From JALZVT01 sp964611345 (lineage in GTDB: Bacteria; Pseudomonadota; Gammaproteobacteria; Pseudomonadales; Azotimanducaceae): a stretch of DNA of 38,987 nucleotides. Positions 7,705-15,573 of this stretch are shown here, piece after piece. The position numbers were made by a program, and so were the translations under genes. The notes beneath the pieces were generated by a model, which made no database searches, was not told the DNA's origin, and was given only the letters and a program-made list of their open reading frames with translations. Positions within the stretch are counted from its first letter, which is position 1; every line of letters begins with the position of its first letter. The stretch is taken from positions 1 to 38,987 of the forward strand of contig CAZSYU010000035.1 of assembly GCA_964611345.1 (NCBI GenBank), given 5' to 3'.

Positions 7705-9087
7705 TCATTCGCTTGCACCGTCAAAATAGGTTTGCCATGCAAACCAGTAAGCGATGTGACCCGGTAGTCGTGACAAGGCCTCACCGTTAGGACCGATAAG
7801 CGCTTCTTCGGTAACCGACCAAAGCCCCTGATTCGAGCGCAACTGCGTTAGTGCCCGGTCGGATTTTTCGACCTTTTCAAATTCTTCCTCCGCTCTACGG
7901 TAGGCACGAATCTCCCGGCTTTTCTCATCGCCAACTAGCACAAGGTTTACCACACCTGCCCGGTCGTTAATCACAGCGCCGCCGGCGAACTCCTTGAGCG
8001 GCCAGGATTTACTCGAGTGACCGAGCCGAAGTGCGAAAACTTCAGACTTTGGTTTGCGCCCGTCTTTCTTCAGCGCTGCCGGAAACAGCAGTTTTGACGA
8101 CTTGAAGTATTTGCCGTAAGGCTTGCCGGGTCTGTAATCGCGTTCGAAACCGGTGTCTGGCGAGAGCACCTGGGTGTCGGGATGCCGCTTCTGCCAGTCG
8201 CCCCAGGTGGTGGTGACCAGCGGCAAGGGTTTGAGCTTGATGCCGCTGTTGGTTAGCTTGCCCACGGCGGGTTCACCCGTGAACTGGTTCCAGAGCGATT
8301 CTGTCTTGTCATCGAACATGAGCTTGTTGGAGCGATACAGCAAACCTGACGAGCCGAAAATAATTGGTTCAGCAAAGCCCTCTACTTCGGTTGAAAACAG
8401 AATGCCTGACCCACACAGCGTGCAATAAGCCAGGGCAACGGGTACGCCGCCAATGGTGTCGTTGAGCATTTCATGCCAATCCATAAAACGATACGGATAA
8501 GCGCGGACATCGCCGTTTATTGCAACACCAAAGACGGGTTCGTTATTCTTTAGATAGTCGGCGCTTGGCCCCGCGATCATCGTAGGGTTGTTAAGCGCCG
8601 GAATGCCTGTCTTTGCTCTGGCGCCACCCCAAAGAATCTCTTCGAGTCGAATACTGTGCTTTATGCCCGGGTAGATGAGATCGATAAATTTCTCATCCAG
8701 GCTTTTTAGAATGCCGGCTAGGAAGGTGCTGTAACCTTCGAACGGGACAATGTCGGGCCGAGTCTGTTGCCACTGTGTCCAGCGAATCCAGTTGTCGCCA
8801 AAGCGCTGCCCAGTAAGTTTGCGTAGCACCTCGGCGGCGGCTTCGCGCTCTTCAGGATCGAGATAGCGTAGCGAAAAAATAATGGGCGCCACCATATCGG
8901 TGTTGCCGCGCTGCACCGCCCAGCGCCAGGTGCGGATGCGTAGCCTGTCCGAGCCAAACAGTAAGTAGCGTGAGTTAAGCAGCGGGTCGTCGGTGATGCC
9001 TTTGGGTAGTTCAGCAGCCGCCGTATTGCCGCCTGAGAATACGGCAATGAGTAGCCCGATGGTCCAGATGATCGTTGTAGCGCGCAT
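7705..9087 (-). CDS. DUF3179 domain-containing exported protein
   Basis: A 460-residue protein with an N-terminal signal peptide (hydrophobic core TIIWTIGLLIAVF, cleavage near TAAA-EL). The body carries the hallmarks of DUF3179: a VFGVAINGDVRAYPYR strand, the MDWHEMLND segment, the conserved cysteine motif ALAYCTLCGSG, and FGSSGLLYRSN followed by DDKTESLWNQ. The function of the family is unknown; the conserved Cys pair suggests metal or redox chemistry outside the cytoplasm, which is inference. ATG 9087 lies one nt after the stop of the VOC gene 9089-9604, so the two are almost certainly translated from one message. The longer open frame upstream of 9087 only overlaps the VOC gene. Confidence 0.88.
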   Translation of the reverse strand: MRATTIIWTIGLLIAVFSGGNTAAAELPKGITDDPLLNSRYLLFGSDRLRIRTWRWAVQRGNTDMVAPIIFSLRYLDPEEREAAAEVLRKLTGQRFGDNWIRWTQWQQTRPDIVPFEGYSTFLAGILKSLDEKFIDLIYPGIKHSIRLEEILWGGARAKTGIPALNNPTMIAGPSADYLKNNEPVFGVAINGDVRAYPYRFMDWHEMLNDTIGGVPVALAYCTLCGSGILFSTEVEGFAEPIIFGSSGLLYRSNKLMFDDKTESLWNQFTGEPAVGKLTNSGIKLKPLPLVTTTWGDWQKRHPDTQVLSPDTGFERDYRPGKPYGKYFKSSKLLFPAALKKDGRKPKSEVFALRLGHSSKSWPLKEFAGGAVINDRAGVVNLVLVGDEKSREIRAYRRAEEEFEKVEKSDRALTQLRSNQGLWSVTEEALIGPNGEALSRLPGHIAYWFAWQTYFDGASE

Positions 9088-9088
9088 G

Positions 9089-9604
9089 TTAGATAGACCG
9101 CAGTGGGGTCTTGCCGTTCCAATCTTGTGCAGCCTCTTCGACCATGGTGTAAAAGCCGCGAATGGCGGCCTGGTCCTCGTAAAGCTCGAGATAGTGTCCG
9201 AGCGGTGCAGAACCGAAAGGCCCGCTCTCGTCTCCACCCACGAAGGCAAACTGAACACCGTTAGCGGTGCTGGCGGTCATAGCGGTCTGATGCCCCGCCC
9301 GTTCCAGCCGCGCAAGCTCTTGCGACAGATCTGTTGCGAAGCTCGCGCAGTGATGCAACCCATACGTCCGGTTGCTAAAAACGGAAGCCTTATCGCAGTT
9401 TTGCTGCACGAGTTCGATCATGAGTCCATCGCACCAGCCATAAGCTGAGGTGTGATCAAGTGTTGTCGGCGTGCCCTTGTACACCACGTTTTCAAGCTCA
9501 ATGTGCTCTAGCAGGAAGAATGGGCCGGCGTTGTGTGTTGCAGCCCAGTGCTGCGCAGCTGTGCGTGCGTCTGGAACATAGTAGGCGAGCTGGGTGATGT
9601 GCAT
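9089..9604 (-). CDS. VOC-superfamily (glyoxalase/bleomycin-resistance-like) protein
   Basis: A 171-residue single-unit VOC protein. The opening strand ITQLAYYVPDARTAAQHWA, the strand LMIELVQQ, the His pair in GLHHCASFATDL and the closing GHYLELYE match the beta-alpha-beta-beta-beta pattern of Glyoxalase_4-type members. Candidate metal ligands are H84-85 of the HHC strand and the Glu of YLELYE. ATG 9604 starts the recognisable fold; the frame upstream has no family similarity that I recognise. It is followed after one nt by the DUF3179 gene, and is divergent from the HAD gene at 9656 with only 51 nt between starts. The substrate is not known. Confidence 0.8.
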   Translation of the reverse strand: MHITQLAYYVPDARTAAQHWAATHNAGPFFLLEHIELENVVYKGTPTTLDHTSAYGWCDGLMIELVQQNCDKASVFSNRTYGLHHCASFATDLSQELARLERAGHQTAMTASTANGVQFAFVGGDESGPFGSAPLGHYLELYEDQAAIRGFYTMVEEAAQDWNGKTPLRSI

Positions 9605-9655
9605 GGCTGTCTCGGTGCGGTACTCTAGGTTTTTGTAAAGTGTGGCTTGTCTCTC

Positions 9656-10447
9656 ATGGTAACCCGTGCCCTTCCAGGGTCTACATCTGGTTCTTCGTCC
9701 GATAAACGCTCGTCTGCGGACGGACGTGGTATTCAGGGCGTGTTTTTTGATCTGGGCGGCACCCTGTTTACCTATCACACCATGCCTGGCCGTAGCGGCG
9801 AGCTGTTGATGGATGCGGTGGCGCAGCTAGGTATTAGCGTTGCGCCGAAAGAGCTTGGCCGGGCGTATCAGGCGGCCAATCGAAAAGTTGCCATAGCCTA
9901 TGGACAGAAAGACTACTATCTGCACGCCGATTTGTTTCGCGATGTGTTCATGGAGTTCTGTGCAGGCGTGGGCGGCGAGTTTAATCTTGAGGTTTGGGAG
10001 AACTATCGGCACAAGCACGATGCCAACGTGATTTCTGCGTTACAGATTCGGCCCGACTGCCGCTCAACCATGGAAGCCCTACGCGAGCGTGGGTTATATC
10101 TGTCGATCGCCTCCAACATCGATCACTTTATGTTGGAAGCTCTCGTCGAGCGTGAAAAACTCGACGAGCTGTTCGATGACTGGACGAGTTCAGAGGAAGC
10201 CCAGTCGTGTAAACCGCACGGCGACTTCTTTGATGTAACCCAAAGCAAATCGGGTTTGGACGTTGGTGATATTCTGTTTGTCGGGGATTCACCAGAGCAT
10301 GACATTCTGGGTGCGTACTCGGCAGGCATGCGTACAGCGCTTATTGTTGAGCCCGGCGTTGAAGCCCCGTTGCAAAGCGGTAAAGAAACGGTTGATGCCG
10401 ACTATCAAATTGATGAACTGAGCGATTTACTGAACATATTGATGTAA
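9656..10447 (+). CDS. HAD-superfamily hydrolase with a DxG variant of motif I
   Basis: 263 residues. HAD motif I is FDLGGTLF, with the nucleophile at D32. The second acidic position of the usual DxDGT is Gly (G34), so the general acid/base Asp of phosphatases is missing. The remaining motifs are present: SIASNID (motif II, Ser/Asn), a Lys in SCKPHGDFF (motif III) and FVGDSPEHDILGA (motif IV). A helical cap lies between motifs I and II, with many aromatic residues. The first 27 residues are Ser/Gly/Arg-rich and low-complexity, so the ATG at 9656 may be too early, but no later Met precedes the domain. A kinase-like gene follows after 38 nt, suggesting an operon. Phosphatase, dehalogenase or non-catalytic roles are all possible. 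Confidence 0.82.
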   Translation: MVTRALPGSTSGSSSDKRSSADGRGIQGVFFDLGGTLFTYHTMPGRSGELLMDAVAQLGISVAPKELGRAYQAANRKVAIAYGQKDYYLHADLFRDVFMEFCAGVGGEFNLEVWENYRHKHDANVISALQIRPDCRSTMEALRERGLYLSIASNIDHFMLEALVEREKLDELFDDWTSSEEAQSCKPHGDFFDVTQSKSGLDVGDILFVGDSPEHDILGAYSAGMRTALIVEPGVEAPLQSGKETVDADYQIDELSDLLNILM

Positions 10448-10485
10448 CTCCCCGTGCAGTATGAGTGGGATTGATGAGGTGACGT

Positions 10486-11664
10486 ATGGCGCAAGCCCGC
10501 GACCTGTTTATTCCGGAAACCCCTGCAGAGTTAACCTCTGAATGGTTAACTACTGCGCTTAGTGATGTAACCGAGGGGCAGGGTCGTGTGACCGGGCTGC
10601 AACAACAGGTACTCGGTGAAGGTGAAGGCTTTCTCGGCGACTTGCTGCGCATCACTCCAACTTATGCACCTGTTGCGGGGGAAGCTAAAAAAGCCGCAAT
10701 CTCGCTTCCCAACTCTATGATTGCCAAGTTGCCCAAGCTCGAGAACCGTACTATGGGCGAAATGCTGGGCGCCTATGAACGCGAGAACATGTTCTACATG
10801 ACACTCGCTGATGAATTGCCAGTCGCAACGCCCAGGTTGTACTACGCGCAGTTGGATCGCGATGCAGACTCAGAAAAGCAGCTCGAAATACTGCGCGCGC
10901 TGGACAAATTGCCGAACTGGATGTTTGGCGCGGTAAGCAAACTAGGTGGTTGGGTTGCCGAGCGTAAAAAACGTCGCTATGTGTTGCTCATCGAAGACAT
11001 TAATGATGCGGCACCTGGTGATCAGGTGGCGGGCGCCGACCCTTCTCGTGCGCAACAGGTGGTGGAAGCGCTTGCGCTATTGCACGCCCACTTTTGGCAG
11101 TCCCAAACGCTAGATGGACACTTTTGGTTGTTACCGCTGGATGTCGATGCTCGCATGAAACATGGCCTCAGCAAGAAGTCGTTGCCGCTCTTTGAAAAAG
11201 TGTTTGGTGATGTGCTGGATGCTGGATTGCGGTCTTATGTTGATGAAGTTATGGCGCGGGGTCCAGACACACTGTATGAGCTGTGCAAATCGCCGCAAAC
11301 CTTATTGCATGGCGATATGCGACTCGACAATGTGTTCTTCCGCGAATCGGAAGTCGTGTTTTTCGACTGGCAGCTCGTGCGCCGGGGTCCTGCCGCCTAT
11401 GATCTGGCGTATCTGTTGTCAGGCGGTCTCGCCCCAGACTACGGGTCAGCGGATGGGTTGCTCGATACCTACCACGCTGCATTGGTTGCCGCTGGAGTTA
11501 GCGGCTATTCGCGCGATCAGTTACAGCGCGACTATCAACTCGCATTGCTTGTTGTGCTTTCCCCGCTGCTCGCGATCGATCAGATTGAGCTGGGTGAAGA
11601 TCGCGGCATGGTGATGATGCGGTTGTGGATCGAACGCCTGCTGGGGCGCTTGCAGGCGCTCTAG
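10486..11664 (+). CDS. APH/choline-kinase-like phosphotransferase
   Basis: A 392-residue protein kinase-fold small-molecule kinase. The catalytic loop HGDMRLDNVFF starts at H275 (catalytic D277, Mg-binding N282) and the metal motif DWQ is at D294-Q296, followed by GPAAYDLAYLL, as in ecdysteroid-kinase/APH-type enzymes. N-terminal helices (LTSEWLTTALSD) and a nucleotide-binding segment with YVLLIEDIND as hinge are visible. GAGGT at 10476-10480 supports ATG 10486. Members of this group often lie in acyl-CoA degradation clusters and phosphorylate alcohols or hydroxy acids; the substrate here is unknown. It ends six nt before the end of the convergent P450 gene, with no obvious terminator between them. 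Confidence 0.85.
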   Translation: MAQARDLFIPETPAELTSEWLTTALSDVTEGQGRVTGLQQQVLGEGEGFLGDLLRITPTYAPVAGEAKKAAISLPNSMIAKLPKLENRTMGEMLGAYERENMFYMTLADELPVATPRLYYAQLDRDADSEKQLEILRALDKLPNWMFGAVSKLGGWVAERKKRRYVLLIEDINDAAPGDQVAGADPSRAQQVVEALALLHAHFWQSQTLDGHFWLLPLDVDARMKHGLSKKSLPLFEKVFGDVLDAGLRSYVDEVMARGPDTLYELCKSPQTLLHGDMRLDNVFFRESEVVFFDWQLVRRGPAAYDLAYLLSGGLAPDYGSADGLLDTYHAALVAAGVSGYSRDQLQRDYQLALLVVLSPLLAIDQIELGEDRGMVMMRLWIERLLGRLQAL

Positions 11665-11670
11665 CCGCGA

Positions 11671-12942
11671 TTAAACCTGATCAAACTCCACATGTAAGTG
11701 CGGCAGATTGCGAAGAATAAAGCTGGCTTCAGCAGCGGGCGCCGGCTTGTTGCTGTTGAGTCGAAAGTTTTTGCCGTGCCGCAACAGTGCAGGAAAGCCG
11801 AGGTTTAACTCCTGGCGTGCCAGCGGCGCACCAATGCAAAAGTGCACACCGGAGCCGAATGCCAGTTGCGCGCCAGCACGCTTGCGGTGCAAATCCACAG
11901 TGTCTGGTTCTTCGAATTGGCGGCCATCCCGGTTTGCTGCGCCATAGCGCAACATCACCATGCTGCCTGCGGGCAGTGCCACGCCACCCAGTTCTGTGTC
12001 CTGAGTTACCAACCGGGGCAGGCCTTGCACGGGCGCTTCCATTCGCAGGGTCTCCTCTACAAAGGTTTTGGTGAGCTCCGTATTGCCACGCAATTCGTTC
12101 TGTAGGTCTGGATTTTTACACAGCAGCAACATGCCCCATGAAAACGCGCTGGCAGTGGTTTCGTGTCCGGCCACCAGGAACTGATTTAAAATGCTAATGC
12201 ATTCGCCGTGGGTGAGGTGACGATCTTCTTCGCCAAGTTTACTGTTGGCCAGGATGGTGATCATGTCGTCTTGCGGGTTACGCCTGCGCTCTTCAATGAG
12301 CCGCACACAGAGATTTTGCAAGTCGAGAGCGAGTTGTGCGCGCCGCACCATCTCTTCGCCCGGCAAGGGTGTCAGGCGCAGCGCAGAAGCGGCAGCTGTC
12401 GCTGCGTCGTCGAAGAACGCGCGATCGTCTTCAGGAATACCTAGTCGGTCGGCGATGATTCTAAGCGGCACGGGTCCGGCGAAAGCCTCGACAAAGTCGA
12501 TGCTGGTTTGCTCGCCAAAGTTCTCGATGGTGGTGTCGATAACGCCTTGCACAGCCGCCTCGGCGTTTTTGATTTGGCCCGCAGTGAATAGCTTGTTCAC
12601 CAGTGACCGGTATTGGGTGTGTTCGGGCTCGTCCAGCGTAAGCATGGTGGGCGGCAGTTCGATCATCTCTCCCATTAATTGCATGAGCTGCGCCTGTACT
12701 TCGGGCGTCGCGTTGGCAAAGGCGATCCGCTGGGATTCCTGGAGGAAACCGTCGAACTTACTGGAGAAGGTTTTTGTGTCCATGGTGGCCTGCCGCAGCA
12801 GGTCGTAGCGCGTGATCACATGCACGTTAAGCTCAGGGACATGATAAACAGGTGCTTCATCGCGCAAGATCTGATACGCCTCATAGGGCTCTATCAGGGT
12901 TTCCGGTGCAAATAGCTGGACGTTTGGGGTGTCATTGGACAT
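11671..12942 (-). CDS. Cytochrome P450 (soluble bacterial class)
   Basis: A 423-residue P450 with no membrane anchor. The I-helix oxygen-binding motif is AGHETTASAF, the K-helix ExxR is in EETLRMEAP, and the heme-binding loop FGSGVHFCIGAPLARQEL contains the axial thiolate at about C369. The length and the acidic/threonine pair in the I-helix match CYP107/CYP111-like bacterial monooxygenases that need a separate ferredoxin and reductase; neither is in the window. It would hydroxylate a hydrophobic substrate such as a terpenoid or fatty acid (inference). The gene is divergent from the small-protein/amidohydrolase operon, and the two promoters overlap. Confidence 0.95.
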   Translation of the reverse strand: MSNDTPNVQLFAPETLIEPYEAYQILRDEAPVYHVPELNVHVITRYDLLRQATMDTKTFSSKFDGFLQESQRIAFANATPEVQAQLMQLMGEMIELPPTMLTLDEPEHTQYRSLVNKLFTAGQIKNAEAAVQGVIDTTIENFGEQTSIDFVEAFAGPVPLRIIADRLGIPEDDRAFFDDAATAAASALRLTPLPGEEMVRRAQLALDLQNLCVRLIEERRRNPQDDMITILANSKLGEEDRHLTHGECISILNQFLVAGHETTASAFSWGMLLLCKNPDLQNELRGNTELTKTFVEETLRMEAPVQGLPRLVTQDTELGGVALPAGSMVMLRYGAANRDGRQFEEPDTVDLHRKRAGAQLAFGSGVHFCIGAPLARQELNLGFPALLRHGKNFRLNSNKPAPAAEASFILRNLPHLHVEFDQV

Positions 12943-12978
12943 CGAAATTCACCAGTCGGCTGAGTATTGCTTGGGTCT

Positions 12979-13006
12979 AGTGTACCGCGTGAACGGGCGC
13001 TGCCAA
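12979..13006 (-). promoter_or_regulatory. Promoter of the P450 gene
   Basis: Read on the minus strand, TTGGCA (complement of 13001-13006) and TACACT (complement of 12979-12984) are separated by 16 nt. These match five and four of six consensus bases. The start codon is about 37 nt further on. It overlaps the divergent promoter 12989-13016. Confidence 0.5.
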
Positions 13007-13016
13007 CGGGTATAAT
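12989..13016 (+). promoter_or_regulatory. Promoter of the small-protein/amidohydrolase operon
   Basis: A perfect TATAAT -10 box lies at 13011-13016. The -35 region GTGAAC (12989-12994, spacer 16) is poor, so an activator may be needed. The promoter overlaps the opposing P450 promoter. Confidence 0.55.
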
Positions 13017-13033
13017 GCGAGCCAGAGAGACCG

Positions 13034-13054
13034 TGCTTAGGCACATTGCTTAGG
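13034..13054 (+). repeat. Direct repeat TGCTTAGG x2 in the leader
   Basis: TGCTTAGG occurs at 13034-13041 and 13047-13054, with a 13-bp period, between the TATAAT box and the start codon at 13072. The first copy also forms a short hairpin (GTGC 13033-13036, GCAC 13041-13044). It may be an operator for an unknown regulator or a structured leader. Confidence 0.4.
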
Positions 13055-13071
13055 TAGAGAGGAGCATAATA

Positions 13072-13320
13072 ATGGGTGCACACAACACAGAAGGCCTGGC
13101 GCCAGCGCGTCGCTACGTCCGACCGTTGCCTGAGGACACCTGGGAGACGATTGCCGCACGCGAGTTGACTGATCTGACGGCGGAAGAAGCTTCAGGCATG
13201 CTGCAGAGCTGGAATTTTCATGTGTTTATGCGCCCAGCACCGCCGAGCGACTCACCACGTGCAGGCAATCCCATTCTGCCCAGCGACATTATTTTTCTTG
13301 AGCCGCCCGCTGCGTCTTGA
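13072..13320 (+). CDS. Small protein of unknown function, weakly LysM-like
   Basis: 82 residues, with an excellent ribosome-binding site (AGAGGAG 13058-13064, seven nt before ATG 13072) and a TATAAT promoter, so it is very probably expressed. There is no signal peptide or membrane helix. The order DTWETIAARE, then a helix with EEASGMLQSWN, then ILPSDIIFLEPP resembles a LysM unit (a start like GDTLWSIA, a central helix ending in N, and an end like PGQVLYIP). The usual YTV strand is missing, so this is only a hint. It is the first gene of a run with a 76-residue protein and a D-aminoacylase-like amidohydrolase, which would make peptidoglycan- or D-amino-acid-related roles worth considering. Confidence 0.75.
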   Translation: MGAHNTEGLAPARRYVRPLPEDTWETIAARELTDLTAEEASGMLQSWNFHVFMRPAPPSDSPRAGNPILPSDIIFLEPPAAS

Positions 13321-13344
13321 GCGCAACTCTATGAGCGCAATTCG

Positions 13345-13575
13345 ATGAGTGCAAAGATCAAAAGCGCTCGAGTGATTGCTGCACACGATGGGGTCGCTGA
13401 GCTAATTGTCACCGTTGTGTATGGAAATGGCGGCGAAACTGAGGTGACCCTGGATGCTACTGCGAGTGATGCGTTGATGCGTAGCTGTAGCGCCACTACC
13501 ACCACAGAGTTGACGGGCCATGGCTGGGAGAAAGTGCGCGATGCGTTGGCGCACAGTTACAACCGCTATCAGTGA
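13345..13575 (+). CDS. Small hypothetical protein (76 residues)
   Basis: I do not recognise a family. The 76-residue sequence begins KIKSARVIAAHDGVAELIVTVVYGNGGETEVTLDATASDALM and then a helix-like GWEKVRDALAHSYNRYQ, suggesting a small alpha/beta protein with a beta-meander of three or four strands and a C-terminal helix. It has no signal peptide or membrane segment. ATG 13345 lies 24 nt after the previous stop and 48 nt before the amidohydrolase start, with only a weak ribosome-binding site, so expression probably depends on coupling. The regular strand pattern and codon use like its neighbours support a real gene. Confidence 0.6.
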   Translation: MSAKIKSARVIAAHDGVAELIVTVVYGNGGETEVTLDATASDALMRSCSATTTTELTGHGWEKVRDALAHSYNRYQ

Positions 13576-13623
13576 GCTAACTAAAGACAAACAAAACGAA
13601 TAGACAGACAGAAGGAGACAGCG

Positions 13624-15297
13624 ATGTTGGATCTGGTAATCAAGAATGGTCGCGTTGTGGATGGCAGCGGGCTTCCCGCCTACACAGGCGATGTTGGCAT
13701 TAAAGATGGACGCATTACGCGAGTAGGGCGTGTAACCGAACCGACGACCAAAACGGTAGATGTCCAGGGTAAGGTGATTGCCCCTGGATTTATCGACCCG
13801 CACACGCACTTCGACGCGCAACTATTGTGGGATGGGGCATCAAAACCTGCGATCGAGCACGGTGTAACCACCATCGTACCTGGCAACTGTTCGTTATCGC
13901 TCGCGCCGCTTAAAGCCGAACATCGCATGAAGCTGGTGGGCATGTTCAATCAAATCGAAGAGATGCCACTGATTGCGTTTGAAGAGGGCGTGGTTTGGGA
14001 CTGGGAGACTTTCGATGAGTTTGTTGAACGTATCTCCCGTGATCTTTCGATCAACGTTGCGCCACTGGTGGGTCACAGCGTGTTGCGGTTGTGGGTAATG
14101 GGCGACGAATCCATGCAACGTTGCGCGACTCCGGATGAGACCGCGAAGATGCAGGCTCTGCTTGGTGAGTGCCTGGCCGCAGGTGCGGTAGGGTTGTCGA
14201 CCAGCTTTGTCGACTCCGATGAGAAGCTGCAACCGGTTCCCAGTCGTTACGCGGACGAGCAGGAGCTGGATGCACTGTGTGAGGTGCTTAGCGAATATGA
14301 CCGTCTGCTGCAAATTGTGCACGAGTTTTATGATGCTGACCTAACTTGTGCTCGGGTTGATCAGCTAGCGAATCTGTCGCTTACGCATGGCATCACTACC
14401 ACGCTGTCACCGCTGTTTGTGAACGCGCAGGATGTCGGTGCGGTGGATAAGGTGATGGCGCGGGTTAAGGAGCAAATGGCTGCCGGTGCGCGGGTTTGGC
14501 CGCAAGTACAAACGCGGCCGATAGATATCAGCTTTTGCTTTGACGTGCCCAGCCTGTTGTTTATCGGATTGCCGGGCTGGTACAAGATTCTGCGTTTTGG
14601 CACGCACGATGACATTGTCGCGGCATTCTCTGACTTGGAGCGTCGCCCTGCACTCATCGCCGAGGCCGAAGCGCCAACTAATAATGTGCACGGCGTGTGG
14701 GCCGGGCTCACGCTGCGGCAGGTGCAAACTAAGGCCAATCAGGCGCTGGTGGGCAAGTCGCTCGCAGAGATTGCGCAACTGCGTGGCAAAGGTCTGGTTG
14801 AAACCATGATTGAACTGTCGCTCGAAGAAGACCTGCAAGCACACTTCCTGGCGAGCGACATGGGCCACAACGACAACGCAAAGGTTGGCGAGTTGCTGGC
14901 AGATCCCAATGTGCACATTGGCGCCAGCGATGGTGGTGCGCATATATTATCGTTTTCTACCTATGGCGATACCGGTTATCTGTTCAGCAATTTTGTGCGT
15001 GAGCAGCAAGCGCTGGGGCTCGAAGCCGCGGTTAAGAAGATCACGCTCGATACCGCCAACATTTGGGGGTTGAAGGATCGTGGTCAGCTGCGCGAAGGTT
15101 TTGCGGCAGACATTACCGTGTTTGATCCCGAGACTATCGGCCGGGGCCCCGAGTATTACGTGCAGGATGTGCCTGGCAACGGCAGCCGCTATGTGCGCGA
15201 TGCACTGGGCATAGATACCGTGGTCATTGGTGGCGAAGTCGCCTACACCCAGGCGGGTGGCTACACCGATTCCCGGCGTGGCCAGGTCTTAAAGTGA
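13624..15297 (+). CDS. N-acyl-D-amino-acid deacylase-type amidohydrolase
   Basis: A 557-residue amidohydrolase. The N-terminal small beta domain (LVIKNGRVVDGSG) leads to the metal motif PGFIDPHTHFDAQ (H60 and H62). Next comes VPGNCSLSLAP, containing the Cys characteristic of D-aminoacylase-type enzymes, then GHSVLR, GLSTSF and the SDGGAH motif near the C-terminal side of the barrel with its metal-binding Asp. The protein ends with the second half of the beta domain (GFAADITVFDP). AAGGAGA at 13613-13619 supports ATG 13624. Family members hydrolyse N-acyl-D-amino acids or related cyclic and linear amides; the closest subgroup and substrate are not clear. It should be co-transcribed with the two small genes upstream. 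Confidence 0.9.
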   Translation: MLDLVIKNGRVVDGSGLPAYTGDVGIKDGRITRVGRVTEPTTKTVDVQGKVIAPGFIDPHTHFDAQLLWDGASKPAIEHGVTTIVPGNCSLSLAPLKAEHRMKLVGMFNQIEEMPLIAFEEGVVWDWETFDEFVERISRDLSINVAPLVGHSVLRLWVMGDESMQRCATPDETAKMQALLGECLAAGAVGLSTSFVDSDEKLQPVPSRYADEQELDALCEVLSEYDRLLQIVHEFYDADLTCARVDQLANLSLTHGITTTLSPLFVNAQDVGAVDKVMARVKEQMAAGARVWPQVQTRPIDISFCFDVPSLLFIGLPGWYKILRFGTHDDIVAAFSDLERRPALIAEAEAPTNNVHGVWAGLTLRQVQTKANQALVGKSLAEIAQLRGKGLVETMIELSLEEDLQAHFLASDMGHNDNAKVGELLADPNVHIGASDGGAHILSFSTYGDTGYLFSNFVREQQALGLEAAVKKITLDTANIWGLKDRGQLREGFAADITVFDPETIGRGPEYYVQDVPGNGSRYVRDALGIDTVVIGGEVAYTQAGGYTDSRRGQVLK

Positions 15298-15573
15298 TCA
15301 TTGTGTGAACTGTGCATTGCGGGTCGGGCATTAGTTGCCTAGACTCCGCTGCATGTCGATTCAGTTCACCAAAGCCTCCAAAGTTTCTGCCTCACGTTCA
15401 GCACGTGCGGCTGCTGCGCGTCGTCTGCGCGCGGCGGCGAGACGCGGCGGCAGACTGGACTGATGCACAGCTAGCAATCATCGACCAGGAGCCGCCCAAC
15501 TTATCGGGCGGCCTCATTGGCTCCATGGTGTCGCTCATCTCCCGTTACCAAGCGGGATAACGAGGTACACATC
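15298..15573 (+). other. Intergenic leader of the aminotransferase, with hairpin and doubtful short ORFs
   Basis: This 276-nt gap holds a strong hairpin, GCCGCCC (15491-15497) with GGGCGGC (15506-15512), without a U-run. It also holds a possible 36-codon Ala/Arg-rich frame (15353-15463). An overlapping frame continues to 15560 with a more protein-like end (WTDAQLAIIDQEPPNLSGG). Neither frame has a clear ribosome-binding site, and I do not call a gene. Confidence 0.4.

Noticed and set aside
12245..12808. 187-codon frame on the plus strand
   Set aside because: It is the complement of the P450 gene; it is Ser/Ala/Arg-rich with no domain.
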